Shown piece after piece: positions 7,959 to 17,386 of a stretch of DNA of 64,000 nucleotides; positions within the stretch are counted from its first letter, which is position 1; each line of letters begins with the position of its first letter. The translations under genes and the position numbers were made by a program. The stretch comes from Hyphomicrobiales bacterium (GTDB taxonomy: Bacteria > Pseudomonadota > Alphaproteobacteria > Rhizobiales > Rhizobiaceae), in contig UCKM01000028.1 in NCBI GenBank assembly GCA_900473175.1, positions 1 to 64,000 of the forward strand, given 5' to 3'. The notes beneath the pieces are model-generated. The model was not told the origin of the DNA, did not search any database, and worked only from the letters and a program-made list of their open reading frames with translations.

Positions 7959-8378
7959 CTATGGAGCTTCAATGGTTTCCGAACCCTTCTCGGTATCTTG
8001 TCGCGGCAAAAGCGCGGCCCCGACCGTTCTAATATGAGACTCATTCAGCGCTTCAATGGCATCATCTCGGAGAAATAGTACCTTGCCCACGCGCGACTTG
8101 GTTACGCCCGGAACATGGATACGATCGACAACACCGCGTGATTTCATCGCTTTGGAAAGCAACGCTAGTTGTGAAGGATGAGAACCCACGCTTTGTGCGA
8201 GGCCGTGGATGGTAGGCCGTCTGCCCACTGCCGCTTCACCGGCTAGACAATTGACGAAGGCAATCTGACGATAGCGAGCTGCACCCGAGTCACCGGGAAA
8301 TCTCGAACGGTCGATCATATGGCAAAGCGTAAATAGATCACTAGAAGCAATGGTGAGCGCTAGTGCAGTTGGCTGCAT
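7959..8378 (-). CDS. Hypothetical protein with winged-helix-like fold
   Basis: A 139-residue frame upstream of repA on the same strand. The central part reads like a winged helix-turn-helix: 'RRPTIHGLAQSVGSHPSQL', then 'LLSKAMKSRGVVDRI' and the wing-like 'VTKSRVGKVLFLRDDAIEAL'. The start may be ATG 8378 or ATG 8318 ('MIDRSRFPGDSGAARYRQI'); neither has a strong ribosome-binding site. Composition suits a real protein. It could be a plasmid-borne transcription factor; no family is recognised with confidence. Confidence 0.55.
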   Translation of the reverse strand: MQPTALALTIASSDLFTLCHMIDRSRFPGDSGAARYRQIAFVNCLAGEAAVGRRPTIHGLAQSVGSHPSQLALLSKAMKSRGVVDRIHVPGVTKSRVGKVLFLRDDAIEALNESHIRTVGAALLPRQDTEKGSETIEAP

Positions 8379-9550
8379 CGGGGCGGGGGTGGGGCCAGAC
8401 GAAGTGCTGTGCTGTTGCTATTGTTGTTTCAGGTGATGAGTCAGATGGGTTGCCAACGGCCACCCGACGAGGCGGCAAAAAAGCCGCAGCCGGGAATTTA
8501 CTTGAAGGAACCGATTGGAAGTTGGTTCATTGAAGTTGGGACAGCCTCGGTCGTGTCAACCAGACGTGACGGTAGGACGGACAGGAGAGTTTTTCTGGTT
8601 TCCGATCCTGGCCAACGAATTGGCAGGCGAGCGCATACCCCGTCCGACCGAGGCGTCACCGAGCGCTTTCATCGATTGGTGCACGAAAAGACCCGCACTC
8701 GCAGGCTCTGGTAGTAGGGCTCATATCCCCACCTATTACCTGTTACCCTTGGCGTTACCCGGCCTGCGGACCGAGGTTGGGAATCGGCAGAAACTACAGT
8801 AATTTATGGCTGCCCAACATCGGTCGGCGACCCAAGAGATGATCTTCAACTATGCTGCCCGGCCGCGTATCGCACGCTAAGCCTTTGGATCGTCTATCCC
8901 CAGCGGCTGCGCTGGGCGCCATATGTTCGGGCGTATTAGATTGACCTGTCCCAGCACGTGGATGCTTTGCGGCGGCAGCAGCACCGCGAGCCAAAGAATT
9001 AGCTAAAAGGGCCTCTGTCCTGCAGCATGGACCGCGGGCGGCCGCATACTGGGGCGTTTGCTGCACCGCCGAAGTCAGCGCCAAAATCAGCTTTTTGATC
9101 CGGCGCACTCAAATACGATTGACCTGCAAGCGCCGCCGATTTTTGCTATTAATTCCGACGATGGCCAAGACGTTGTCCTCGTCGCATGCCACAAAACGGT
9201 CCGATAGGGTGCAATGCGGACATTATCGCGGGTAGTCAAGAAGGATTTCGGAGCGAAGCATAGTAATCTTGCTGGTATTGTCCAACGGAGGCGCGGAACC
9301 CCGGCTCCGTGTCACCACAAGAGCAATCCCTGACCGCCGGGGGGAACCTACACAATGACATGTTTTTGGCCGCTCATGGCACGGCGAGGGCGATCTGGGT
9401 CGCATAGTTCTCTCAAATGACCGTCCGATCGAACTTTTTTCGTGACTAATGTATCTTTGCCCATGCAGTACCCATGGAACGCCAGATTGTTGAACGCGTT
9501 CTCGTTGAATTGAGTTAAGGATAGGCCCACAAGCTGAGGGGATTCGAATA
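8379..9550. other. Gene-poor stretch
   Basis: No supportable gene in about 1.17 kb. Short overlapping frames on both strands (8409-8714, 8515-8802, 8794-9108, 9223-9705) show no family features and no ribosome-binding sites. A GCGGC/GCCGC hairpin with an A6 loop lies at 8472-8487 but lacks a T-run. Confidence 0.45.
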
Positions 9551-9817
9551 ATGCGCAATGCAGTTTCACAATATCTTTCGCACAGCCATATCTTGCTGAT
9601 TGTCATTCCGCTCACGGTGCTTGCGTCGTGTGCGTCTTCTGAGAAGAAGTGGGTCCATAGCGAAGCTCCGGTAACCCCTGCGGATAACGACATGGTGCAG
9701 TGCAAGTATCAAGCCGCCAGTGCAACGGCCTCCTTGGCTTCCGATACTTCCGCCAGACGCAAGGAAGAAGCCAATTTGATCAATAACTGCATGCAAGCAA
9801 AAGGGTACAAACAATAA
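9551..9817 (+). CDS. Small predicted lipoprotein
   Basis: An 88-residue protein with a hydrophobic N-terminus and a lipobox 'LASC' (Cys about residue 27), then a short polar domain ending 'NNCMQAKGYKQ'. Two further cysteines ('QCKYQ' and 'NNCMQ') could form a disulfide. This layout, with a signal, a small domain and a conserved 'CMQAKGY' tail, is seen in many small alphaproteobacterial lipoproteins of unknown role. No operon partner lies nearby. Confidence 0.7.
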   Translation: MRNAVSQYLSHSHILLIVIPLTVLASCASSEKKWVHSEAPVTPADNDMVQCKYQAASATASLASDTSARRKEEANLINNCMQAKGYKQ

Positions 9818-10021
9818 TCAGTTCGCGGTCTTCGTGCCCGTTTAAACAAGCTTCGAGAGCTTAAGGGAAGGAGCCGCTTTGGTTGCAGCGTTGCTTGCAG
9901 TGCAATCACCCGGTTCAGCAAGCACTGAAGTGTCGCATGATGTCGGGTAACTCGCGCCGACTTCGATCTGGCTCACAACCAGGTTCAAAATCCGCCCTTC
10001 AGTATATGCCCCTCAGCGCGG

Positions 10022-10228
10022 TCACCCCCCGGTTAGAAGGCGTGCCATCGGTTGAAGCAGCGCTGCTGCGTGTTTATCCACAATCAAGTCGGTTGAAGCG
10101 GCCATCATGATGTTCCAAAGGGGACTTGCCTCTTTGGGCAAGCCGCGACCCAGACGTTCGACATGCGCTTCGGCCCGACCGGCCAGGCTTTCCGCGTGTT
10201 CCCCAAGATGGGACGTGCCGATGTGCAT
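10022..10228 (-). CDS. Small ORF of unknown function behind a leftward tra box
   Basis: A 68-residue frame starting ATG 10228. It is well composed ('GEHAESLAGRAEAHVERLG', 'SPLWNIMMAASTDLIVDKH', 'AAALLQPMARL') and reads like helical protein. The frame stays open upstream for some 25 codons without a start, so the true gene may be slightly longer or 5'-damaged. A LuxR-type dyad at 10298-10314 lies about 70 bases upstream, where a TraR-controlled promoter would sit. I do not recognise the family. Confidence 0.4.
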   Translation of the reverse strand: MHIGTSHLGEHAESLAGRAEAHVERLGRGLPKEASPLWNIMMAASTDLIVDKHAAALLQPMARLLTGG

Positions 10229-10297
10229 TTCCGTGATCGGACAATGTTTCCCCGTAGTTAGCGATCCACACAGCTCGTCGCGTTCATGTTCTGTGTT

Positions 10298-10314
10298 ACT
10301 GTGAATCCTACAAT
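10298..10314. promoter_or_regulatory. tra box 1 (imperfect LuxR/TraR-type dyad)
   Basis: ACTGTGAATCCTACAAT. The reverse complement matches the box upstream of traC (28584-28600) in all 17 positions. One half-site is CTACAA; the other is degenerate. It may serve a leftward promoter toward the 10022-10228 ORF, or be a second site for traI. Confidence 0.65.
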
Positions 10315-10394
10315 GCTAGCGTCTTTGCACAGGCAACCCAGGCGGTCCGCGACGGTTCGTTGTCGTTTGGGACAGCCGACTCAGCGAATGCGAT

Positions 10395-10410
10395 TTGTAG
10401 GATTCTACAA
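10395..10410. promoter_or_regulatory. tra box 2 (perfect LuxR/TraR-type dyad) upstream of traI
   Basis: TTGTAG-GATT-CTACAA is a perfect dyad with 6-bp arms and a 4-bp spacer. It lies 62 bases upstream of the preferred traI ATG (10473), a suitable distance for activating the traI-trb operon by TraR with acyl-homoserine lactone. Confidence 0.75.
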
Positions 10411-10472
10411 CTGCCGCCCGATTCCCATCTATGCTGAGTTCCCCGCCGACACTCGATCGACGGAGAAAACTC

Positions 10473-11099
10473 ATGAAGGTTATGGCAATCTCGAAACCCC
10501 GCGGCTGCGTTGAAGCGCAGCTGCTCCAGGCCCACCACAAGCTGCGCGCCGAGGTCTTTTCGGGCCGTTTAGGGTGGGACGTTAATGTCAAGGACGGCAT
10601 CGAAGCCGATAGATTCGATCTCCTGCAACCATCCTACATTCTCGCAGTCAAAGATGATGGAAAGGTCGCGGGCTGCGCGCGCCTCCTCCCGGCACGTGGC
10701 CCCACAATGGTTCTTGACGTCTTCTCGTCGCCGTTGACGGGCGGGAAACTCGACACTCACTCCGCAATGATCGAGAGCTCCCGCTTCTGCGTCGACACCA
10801 CCATCGAACAGAGCAGGGGAACGGGCTCGGTACACGAAACAACGCTCGCGATGTTCGCGGCGATCGTCGAGTGGTCGGTCGCGAACGGATACCACGAAAT
10901 CGTCACCGTCACGGATCTGCGCTTCGAGAGGATCCTCGCTCGGGTCGGCTGGCCTCTACGACGGCTGGGCCCTCCGAAGCAGATTGGTGTAACCAATGCC
11001 GTCGCGGGGACCTTGCCGGCGGACGAGTGCACGTTCCTAACGCTTCGCCCTGCGGGCTATCGCTCGCTCATTTCCGCCCCGATCAGCCAAGCCGCATAA
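10473..11099 (+). CDS. traI: Acyl-homoserine-lactone synthase TraI (LuxI family)
   Basis: A 208-residue LuxI-type synthase that makes the acyl-homoserine lactone sensed by TraR. Family hallmarks are the N-terminal 'HHKLRAEVFSGRLGW' with the conserved Arg and Trp, 'DRFD', 'GCARLLPARGPTMV', 'ESSRFCVD' and the C-terminal 'LARVGWPLRRLGPP'. ATG 10473 is chosen because CGGAGAAA lies a proper distance upstream; the frame extends back to ATG 10431 without a ribosome-binding site. It is the first gene of a traI-trb operon, as in Ti and related plasmids, and trbB starts 10 bases after its stop. Confidence 0.95.
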   Translation: MKVMAISKPRGCVEAQLLQAHHKLRAEVFSGRLGWDVNVKDGIEADRFDLLQPSYILAVKDDGKVAGCARLLPARGPTMVLDVFSSPLTGGKLDTHSAMIESSRFCVDTTIEQSRGTGSVHETTLAMFAAIVEWSVANGYHEIVTVTDLRFERILARVGWPLRRLGPPKQIGVTNAVAGTLPADECTFLTLRPAGYRSLISAPISQAA

Positions 11100-11109
11100 G
11101 GAGGCGTTC

Positions 11110-12087
11110 GTGACACAGCTTCGGTCTCATCCCAGACTGGTTCGCAAACTGCAAGAGGCGCTCGGCGACCAGCTTTGCGTCGCGCTGGACGACAGCACGG
11201 TCGTCGAAATCATGCTCAATCCAGACGGTAAGCTCTTCATCGAACGTCTCGGCCATGGCGTCACTCCCGCCGGCGAAATGTCATCGGCCGCGGCGGAGAT
11301 GGTGATCGGAACGGTTGCCCATGCCCTTCAATCGGAGGTCGATGCAGATCAACCCATCATTTCCGGTGAGCTCCCGATCGGCGGCCACCGCTTTGAGGGT
11401 TTGCTGCCGCCAATCGTCGCCAGGCCCGCCTTTACGATCCGGCGCCGTGCCTCGCGGATGATCCCGCTCGACGACTATGTCAAAACCGGGGTCATGACGG
11501 CGTTACAGGCTGGCACCATTCGCAGCGCGATCGATTCGCGTCTCAATATCATCATTTCCGGTGGAACCGGGTCGGGAAAGACAACGCTCGCCAATGCGGT
11601 CATCGACGAGATCGTCAAGAGTGCTCCGGAGGACCGGCTGGTCATCCTGGAAGACACTGCCGAGATCCAGTGCACGGCAGAGAACGCTGTCCTCCTGCAT
11701 ACAAGCGATGCCGTCGATATGGGCCGGCTCCTCAAGAGCACGATGCGGCTGCGGCCAGATCGGATTGTTGTGGGCGAGGTTCGCGACGGCGCGGCACTCA
11801 CCCTGCTTAAAGCCTGGAATACTGGCCATCCGGGCGGCGTCGCGACGATCCATTCAAATACAGCGACATCGGCGCTGCGACGACTGGAGCAGCTGACGGC
11901 CGAGGCTAGCCACCAACCGATGCATGAGGTGATCGGGGAGGCGGTCGATCTCATCGTTTCGATCGAGCGAACGCCACGGGGCCGGCGTGTGCGCGACGTC
12001 ATCCATGTCGAGCGCTTTCTCAACGGCCAATACGAAATCCAGTCTGAACAGCCCACCGAAGAACAGGAGGTGCGCCATGTCGCGTAA
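11110..12087 (+). CDS. trbB: Conjugal transfer ATPase TrbB (VirB11 family)
   Basis: A 325-residue secretion ATPase starting GTG 11110 with GGAGG just upstream. The Walker A '[10 protein letters not shown]' is at residues 151-160. It is followed by the Asp box '[12 protein letters not shown]', Walker B-like '[14 protein letters not shown]' and the His box '[15 protein letters not shown]'. It energises mating-pore assembly as a hexamer at the inner membrane. Its 3' end overlaps trbC. Confidence 0.96.
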   Translation: MTQLRSHPRLVRKLQEALGDQLCVALDDSTVVEIMLNPDGKLFIERLGHGVTPAGEMSSAAAEMVIGTVAHALQSEVDADQPIISGELPIGGHRFEGLLPPIVARPAFTIRRRASRMIPLDDYVKTGVMTALQAGTIRSAIDSRLNIIISGGTGSGKTTLANAVIDEIVKSAPEDRLVILEDTAEIQCTAENAVLLHTSDAVDMGRLLKSTMRLRPDRIVVGEVRDGAALTLLKAWNTGHPGGVATIHSNTATSALRRLEQLTAEASHQPMHEVIGEAVDLIVSIERTPRGRRVRDVIHVERFLNGQYEIQSEQPTEEQEVRHVA

Positions 12088-12460
12088 GTTACCCACTGTT
12101 GCCATCGCCCTTCTTGCAGCGCCGTTCCTCTTGCTATCGGTAGCGCCATCGCTCGCAAGCTCGGGCGGCGGCGGACTGCCTTGGGAAGGTCCTCTGCAAC
12201 AGATCCAGGAATCGATCACCGGCCCGGTCGCCGGGTACATTGCGCTTGCGGCCGTGGCGATCGCCGGCGGCATGCTGATCTTCGGCGGGGAGCTCAACGA
12301 TTTCGCGCGACGGCTCATGTATGTCGTCCTCGTTGCCGGCATCCTGCTTGGCGCAACGACGATTGTCGGATTGTTCGGCGCGACAGGGGCGTCGATCGGC
12401 GCGCAGATGAAGCAGACTGATCCAGGGGTTGACGCGAGAGGGGAGGGGGCTCGTGGCTGA
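12077..12460 (+). CDS. trbC: Mating-pilus pilin TrbC (VirB2 family)
   Basis: A 127-residue prepilin. A signal peptide ends near 'PSLAS', then a Gly-rich stretch and two hydrophobic segments ('[20 protein letters not shown]' and '[21 protein letters not shown]') follow, as in TrbC/VirB2 pilins. ATG 12077 overlaps the end of trbB and has AGGAGG upstream. Pilins of this group are often cyclised by a TraF-type peptidase, and traF is present at 24.5 kb. The stop overlaps trbD. Confidence 0.92.
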   Translation: MSRKLPTVAIALLAAPFLLLSVAPSLASSGGGGLPWEGPLQQIQESITGPVAGYIALAAVAIAGGMLIFGGELNDFARRLMYVVLVAGILLGATTIVGLFGATGASIGAQMKQTDPGVDARGEGARG

Positions 12461-12752
12461 CTCCGTTTCCGGACTTCACCGTCATCGCATTCATCGTGCC
12501 TTGTCGCGGCCCAATCTGCTGATGGGGGCAGACCGCGAACTGGTTCTCATCACCGGGCTTGCAGCCGTCATTCTGATCTTCGTGGTGTTGACGGTCTATT
12601 CGGCACTCTTCGGTGTTGCCGTCTGGATCGTGCTCGTCGGCTTGCTTCGGCTGATGGCGAAATCCGATCCGCTGATGCGCCAGGTCTATCTCCGTCACAT
12701 CTCCTACCGCCATTACTACAAGCCGACCACGTCCCCGTGGCGTCGGTACTGA
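12453..12752 (+). CDS. trbD: Conjugal transfer protein TrbD (VirB3 family)
   Basis: A 99-residue inner-membrane protein starting GTG 12453, eight bases inside the trbC 3' end, with GGAGG upstream. The pattern is typical: '[20 protein letters not shown]' at the N-terminus, one broad hydrophobic region ('[19 protein letters not shown]' and '[13 protein letters not shown]'), and the C-terminal '[14 protein letters not shown]'. It works beside the TrbE ATPase, whose gene follows after nine bases. Confidence 0.93.
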   Translation: MADSVSGLHRHRIHRALSRPNLLMGADRELVLITGLAAVILIFVVLTVYSALFGVAVWIVLVGLLRLMAKSDPLMRQVYLRHISYRHYYKPTTSPWRRY

Positions 12753-12761
12753 GGGACGAGA

Positions 12762-15218
12762 ATGGCTGCTCTCAAACGCTTCCGGGTCACCGGCCCATCA
12801 TTTGCGGATCTCGTTCCTTATGCAGGTCTGATTGATAATGGCGTGCTGCTTCTGAAAGACGGCAGCCTGATGGCCGGCTGGTACTTTGCCGGGCCGGACT
12901 CTGAAAGCGCGACCGATCTTGAGCGCAATGAACTGTCGCGCCAGATCAACGCGGTTCTGTCGCGGCTCGGCAGTGGCTGGATGATCCAGGTCGAGGCGAT
13001 CCGCGTTCCGACGGTAGAATATCCCTCGACCGAACGGTGCTATTTTCAAGACCCGGTGACATTGGCGATCGACGCCGAGCGTCGAGCGCACTTTCAGCGG
13101 GAGCAGGGCCACTTCGAAAGCAAGCATGCGTTGATCCTGACCTACCGGCCACTGGAATCGAAACGGACGGCGATCAGCCGATACATCTATTCCGATGAGG
13201 AGAGTCGCAACAAATCCTACGCGGATACGGTGCTGTTCATTTTCAAGAACGCCGTTCGCGAAATCGAGCAGTATCTCGCCAACACCGTTTCGATCCGGCG
13301 GATGGAAACCCGCGAGACCACCGAGAGGGGAGTGGAGAGGATTGCCCGCTATGACGAACTTTTGCAGTTCGTCCGGTTCTGCATCTCGGGTGAAAATCAT
13401 CCGGTCCGCCTGCCTGATGTGCCGATGTATTTGGACTGGATCGCAACGGCCGAGCTCCAGCACGGGCTGACGCCGAAAATCGAGAATCGTTTCCTTGGTG
13501 TTGTTGCCATCGACGGACTACCGGCCGAAAGCTGGCCCGGCATTCTCAACAGCCTCGACCTAATGCCGCTCACCTATCGCTGGTCGTCGCGCTTCATCTT
13601 CCTGGATGCGGAAGAAGCGCGCCAGAAGCTCGAGCGCACACGCAAGAAATGGCAGCAGAAGGTGCGGCCGTTCTTCGATCAGTTGTTCCAGACCCAGAGC
13701 CGATCGGTGGATCAGGACGCCATGGCGATGGTGGCCGAGACCGAGGATGCGATCGCGCAGGCCTCGTCGCAACTGGTGGCCTACGGTTATTACACTCCTG
13801 TTGTAGTTCTCTTCGACGACGACAGGGAAGCCTTGCAGGAAAAGGCAGAAGCCATCCGCCGGCTGGTGCAGGCAGAAGGGTTCGGCGCCCGGATCGAGAC
13901 GCTCAATGCGACCGATGCCTATCTAGGGAGCCTGCCCGGAAACTGGTACTGCAACATCCGGGAACCGCTGATCAACACCAGCAATCTTGCCGACCTTATT
14001 CCGCTCAACTCGGTCTGGTCGGGTTCGCCCATAGCGCCTTGCCCGTTTTATCCTCCCAACTCCCCGCCGCTGATGCAGGTCGCAAGCGGCTCGACGCCGT
14101 TCCGTCTCAATCTGCATGTCGACGACGTCGGTCATACACTGATCTTCGGGCCGACCGGTTCCGGCAAATCGACGCTGCTTGCGCTGATCGCCGCGCAGTT
14201 CCGGCGCTACGATCGCGCCCAGATCTTCGCGTTCGACAAGGGTAGTTCGCTGCTGCCCCTGACGCTTGCCTGTGGCGGCGACCATTATGAGATTGGCGGG
14301 GACGACGACGCTGAGGAGCGCACGCTGGCATTCTGCCCGCTTTCCGATTTAGCCAGCGACGGAGATCGCGCCTGGACCACCGAATGGATCGAGATGCTCG
14401 TCGGCTTGCAGGGCGTGACGATCACCCCTGATCATCGCAACGCGATTTCGCGCCAGATCGGTCTGATGAGCAATGCACCGGGCCGCTCCCTCTCCGACTT
14501 TGTCAGCGGCGTGCAGATGCGTGAAATCAAGGATGCCCTGCACCACTACACAGTCGATGGTCCGATGGGACAGTTGCTCGACGCGGAGGATGACGGCCTG
14601 ACGTTCGGCGCCTTCCAATGCTTCGAGATCGAGCAGCTGATGAACATGGGCGAGCGCAATCTCGTGCCAGTTTTGACCTATCTCTTTCGGCGGATCGAAA
14701 AACGGCTCGATGGCGCGCCCAGCCTGATCGTCCTCGACGAAGCCTGGTTGATGCTCGGTCACCCTGTCTTCCGCAGCAAGATCCGCGAATGGCTGAAGGT
14801 CCTCCGCAAGGCGAACTGTGCCGTGGTTCTGGCGACGCAGTCGATCTCGGACGCCGAACGATCCGGCATCATCGATGTCCTGAAGGAGTCTTGCCCGACA
14901 AAGATATGCCTTCCGAATGGTGCTGCGCGCGAACCGGGCACACGAGAGTTCTACGAGCGCATAGGCTTCAACGAGCGGCAGATCGAGATCGTCTCGAGCG
15001 CCATTCCGAAGCGGGAATACTACGTCGCAACCCCGGAGGGGAGGCGGCTCTTCGACATGTCGCTCGGCCCGGTGGCGCTGAGCTTCGTCGGCGCCTCAGG
15101 TAAGGACGACCTCAAGCGCATCCGCGCGCTCAAATCCGAACACGGCCGGAGTTGGCCGATCCACTGGCTTGAAACGAGAGGAGTTCACGATGCCGCGTCG
15201 CTCATCAACTTCGCATAG
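12762..15218 (+). CDS. trbE: Conjugal transfer ATPase TrbE (VirB4 family)
   Basis: An 818-residue VirB4-type ATPase, a normal length for TrbE. The N-terminal CagE/TrbE domain begins 'FRVTGPSFADLVPYAG'. The Walker A motif 'GPTGSGKSTLLAL' lies at about residue 463 and the Walker B 'PSLIVLDEAWLML' near residue 650. 'VVLATQSISDAE' and 'PTKICLPN' follow as in the family. It supplies energy for pilus assembly and substrate transfer. The 3' end overlaps the start of trbJ. Confidence 0.96.
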   Translation: MAALKRFRVTGPSFADLVPYAGLIDNGVLLLKDGSLMAGWYFAGPDSESATDLERNELSRQINAVLSRLGSGWMIQVEAIRVPTVEYPSTERCYFQDPVTLAIDAERRAHFQREQGHFESKHALILTYRPLESKRTAISRYIYSDEESRNKSYADTVLFIFKNAVREIEQYLANTVSIRRMETRETTERGVERIARYDELLQFVRFCISGENHPVRLPDVPMYLDWIATAELQHGLTPKIENRFLGVVAIDGLPAESWPGILNSLDLMPLTYRWSSRFIFLDAEEARQKLERTRKKWQQKVRPFFDQLFQTQSRSVDQDAMAMVAETEDAIAQASSQLVAYGYYTPVVVLFDDDREALQEKAEAIRRLVQAEGFGARIETLNATDAYLGSLPGNWYCNIREPLINTSNLADLIPLNSVWSGSPIAPCPFYPPNSPPLMQVASGSTPFRLNLHVDDVGHTLIFGPTGSGKSTLLALIAAQFRRYDRAQIFAFDKGSSLLPLTLACGGDHYEIGGDDDAEERTLAFCPLSDLASDGDRAWTTEWIEMLVGLQGVTITPDHRNAISRQIGLMSNAPGRSLSDFVSGVQMREIKDALHHYTVDGPMGQLLDAEDDGLTFGAFQCFEIEQLMNMGERNLVPVLTYLFRRIEKRLDGAPSLIVLDEAWLMLGHPVFRSKIREWLKVLRKANCAVVLATQSISDAERSGIIDVLKESCPTKICLPNGAAREPGTREFYERIGFNERQIEIVSSAIPKREYYVATPEGRRLFDMSLGPVALSFVGASGKDDLKRIRALKSEHGRSWPIHWLETRGVHDAASLINFA

Positions 15219-15993
15219 ATGGCTCACAGGAATTGCCGTCACGGCGATCACCTTGACGTCCCTGACCTTCGCTGAAGCAGGCTCGGCGACCGGTGCTGCC
15301 ACGGAATGGACCCAGCTTGCCAATAACGCGCAGCTGGTCGATCTCCTGAAAAGCTCGGGGTTGCAGGTCGATAATCAGCTGACCCAGATCAGCCAGCTTA
15401 CCGAGCAGATCCAGAACCAGCTGAAGATCTACGAAAACATGCTGCAGAACACGGCGCAGCTCCCCAACCACATCTGGGGACAGGTCGAGGGCGACCTGAA
15501 CAAGCTTCGCAGCATCGTCGATCAGGGACAGAGTATCGCCTTTTCGATGGGCAACGCCGACGACGTCCTGAAGCAGCGTTTCAAGAGCTACGGGGACCTC
15601 AAAGTCAATTTGCCGAACGCCGAAACTTTCTCATCGACCTACCAGTCCTGGTCGGACACCAATCGCGACACCATCGGCAGCACGTTGAAAGCCGCGATCC
15701 TGACCGCCGATCAGTTCGACAGCGAAGAAAGCACCATGAGCTCACTGCGATCCATGTCTGAATCGGCCGATGGCCAGATGAAGGCTTTGCAGGTCGGTCA
15801 TGAGATCGCCGCGCAGCAGGTGGCGCAGATGCAGAAGCTTCGCGGCCTCGTCTCTCAGCAGATGGCGATGATGGGAACTTGGCTTCAAACCGAGCAGACC
15901 GACAAGGATCTGGCGCAGGCTCGCCGAGAAAAGTTCTTCAACGCAGACGTTAAGTCCGTGCCGAGCGGCCAGAAGATGGAGCCACGATGGTGA
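15190..15993 (+). CDS. trbJ: Conjugal transfer protein TrbJ (VirB5-like)
   Basis: A 267-residue secreted protein. The signal peptide ends near 'LTFAEAGSA'. The body is long and helical ('NQLTQISQLTEQIQNQLKIYENML', read in two parts), as in TrbJ/VirB5 minor pilus proteins. The start ATG 15190 overlaps trbE and follows GAGAGGAG. The C-terminal tail 'KSVPSGQKMEPRW' resembles the tail of the next protein (TrbK, 'GQEMRPRW'). Confidence 0.92.
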   Translation: MPRRSSTSHRWLTGIAVTAITLTSLTFAEAGSATGAATEWTQLANNAQLVDLLKSSGLQVDNQLTQISQLTEQIQNQLKIYENMLQNTAQLPNHIWGQVEGDLNKLRSIVDQGQSIAFSMGNADDVLKQRFKSYGDLKVNLPNAETFSSTYQSWSDTNRDTIGSTLKAAILTADQFDSEESTMSSLRSMSESADGQMKALQVGHEIAAQQVAQMQKLRGLVSQQMAMMGTWLQTEQTDKDLAQARREKFFNADVKSVPSGQKMEPRW

Positions 15994-16193
15994 GCCGCGC
16001 CGTCCTCATCGTCGTCGCTCTCTTGGTTATCGCGGCCACTGCCACGGCAACAACAATACTTTTCATCAACTCCAAGGCGTCGGGTACGCCGCAAGTGAGT
16101 GAGGAACAGCGGCTGACGCGCGAACGCTTTTTTGGGTCGAACAGGGAGCTCCCTCCAATCCAAAAGGGCCAGGAGATGCGTCCGCGATGGTGA
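15987..16193 (+). CDS. trbK: Entry-exclusion protein TrbK
   Basis: A 68-residue protein with one N-terminal membrane segment ('AVLIVVALLVIAATATATTI') and a short periplasmic tail ending 'QEMRPRW'. Size and position between trbJ and trbL match TrbK, which blocks redundant transfer into cells that already carry the plasmid. Unlike the IncP TrbK lipoprotein, no cysteine is present, so it is probably anchored by its uncleaved signal. It overlaps both neighbours. Confidence 0.85.
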   Translation: MVSRAVLIVVALLVIAATATATTILFINSKASGTPQVSEEQRLTRERFFGSNRELPPIQKGQEMRPRW

Positions 16194-17368
16194 AACACGA
16201 TCTCGAGCGCGCGTTCATCCTCGCCGGTGTGCTGTGCGTCATCCTTGCGAGCCCCGCATTCGCGCAACAAGGCCAGGTCTTGACCGAACTGGAAAATCAA
16301 GTGTCCGCGGCTGCGAAGGGCTGGGAAACCACCATCATGGACGCCGCCAAGTCTTTGTTCTGGATCCTGGCTGCGATCGAAGTCGGGATTGCCGCCGTAT
16401 GGCTGGCAATCCAGGCCGCGTCGCTGGATAGCTGGTTCGCCGAGCTGGTCCGTCGGATCATGTTCATCGGCTTCTTTGCCTTCGTCTTGAACCAAGGGCC
16501 AACATTCGCGCGCGTCGTCGTCGACAGCCTCTATCAGATCGGCGCTGGTGGCGGATCCGCGTCGCCGGCCGAAGTGTTTGACGCCGGTATCCGCGTCGCC
16601 TCGCAAATGTCTCAGCAAGCCAAGTTCGGCGTGTTCGAAGATAATGCACTGGCGATTGCCGCCGTTCTGGCGATGGGTGTTGTCGTCATCTGCTTTTCTC
16701 TCGTCGCCGCGATCTTTGTTGCTGTGATGGTCGAAATGTATGTCGGCCTGCTCGCTGGAATGATCATGCTCGGCCTAGGCGGCTCATCCTTCACGAAGGA
16801 CTTTTCCGTCCGGTATCTGATCTATGCCTTCGGCGTGGGCATGAAGCTGATGGCCTTGGTTATGATCGCCAAGATTGGCTCGGAGGTGCTCCTTGGGCTT
16901 GCGCAAGCTCCGACAGCCGAGTCCGATCAGTTCATTACGACGCTGGCCATCGCTGGTATCTCTGTCGTCGTTTTTATCATCGCGATGTATGTGCCGAACA
17001 TCATCCAGGGTCTGGTGCAGGGCGCGTCGGTATCCGGGGGAATGGAGGCGATCCGCCATGGTGGCCAGGCGGCCTCCTTCGCCGCCGGAGGCACATTCCT
17101 TGCCGCCGGCGCTGCCGGCGCGGGCTTTGCGGCGGGCCAGGCTGCGAGGGCGGCCGGCTCATCCGTTGCCGGAGCGGCGGTCCGGGGAATGGGCGCGGGG
17201 ATAGGATCGGCGGGCAAAGCTGCCGGTTCCGCAGCCAAGGAGAAGGCGATCGGATCGCCTGGCGCCTATGCCGGCTCGATCATGGGATTGGCAAACGCAA
17301 AGCTGGGGGAGAGCCTAGGCGGCTATAGCGGTCCAAAGCCTCCTCCCGAACGCAGCGACAAAGCATAA
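16187..17368 (+). CDS. trbL: Conjugal transfer membrane protein TrbL (VirB6 family)
   Basis: A 393-residue polytopic protein. The N-terminal signal-like segment ends 'SPAFAQQ'. At least five hydrophobic segments follow across residues 50-270, with the conserved 'ELVRRIMFIGFFAFVLNQGP'-type stretch near residue 90. The Ala/Gly-rich C-terminal region (residues 285-370) is typical of TrbL. It forms part of the inner-membrane channel. ATG 16187 overlaps the trbK stop. Confidence 0.94.
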   Translation: MVKHDLERAFILAGVLCVILASPAFAQQGQVLTELENQVSAAAKGWETTIMDAAKSLFWILAAIEVGIAAVWLAIQAASLDSWFAELVRRIMFIGFFAFVLNQGPTFARVVVDSLYQIGAGGGSASPAEVFDAGIRVASQMSQQAKFGVFEDNALAIAAVLAMGVVVICFSLVAAIFVAVMVEMYVGLLAGMIMLGLGGSSFTKDFSVRYLIYAFGVGMKLMALVMIAKIGSEVLLGLAQAPTAESDQFITTLAIAGISVVVFIIAMYVPNIIQGLVQGASVSGGMEAIRHGGQAASFAAGGTFLAAGAAGAGFAAGQAARAAGSSVAGAAVRGMGAGIGSAGKAAGSAAKEKAIGSPGAYAGSIMGLANAKLGESLGGYSGPKPPPERSDKA

Positions 17369-17386
17369 GCAGAAAGGCAACATGCA

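Noticed and set aside
8472-8487. GCGGC-A6-GCCGC as terminator
   Set aside because: There is no T-run on either side and no gene ending nearby.
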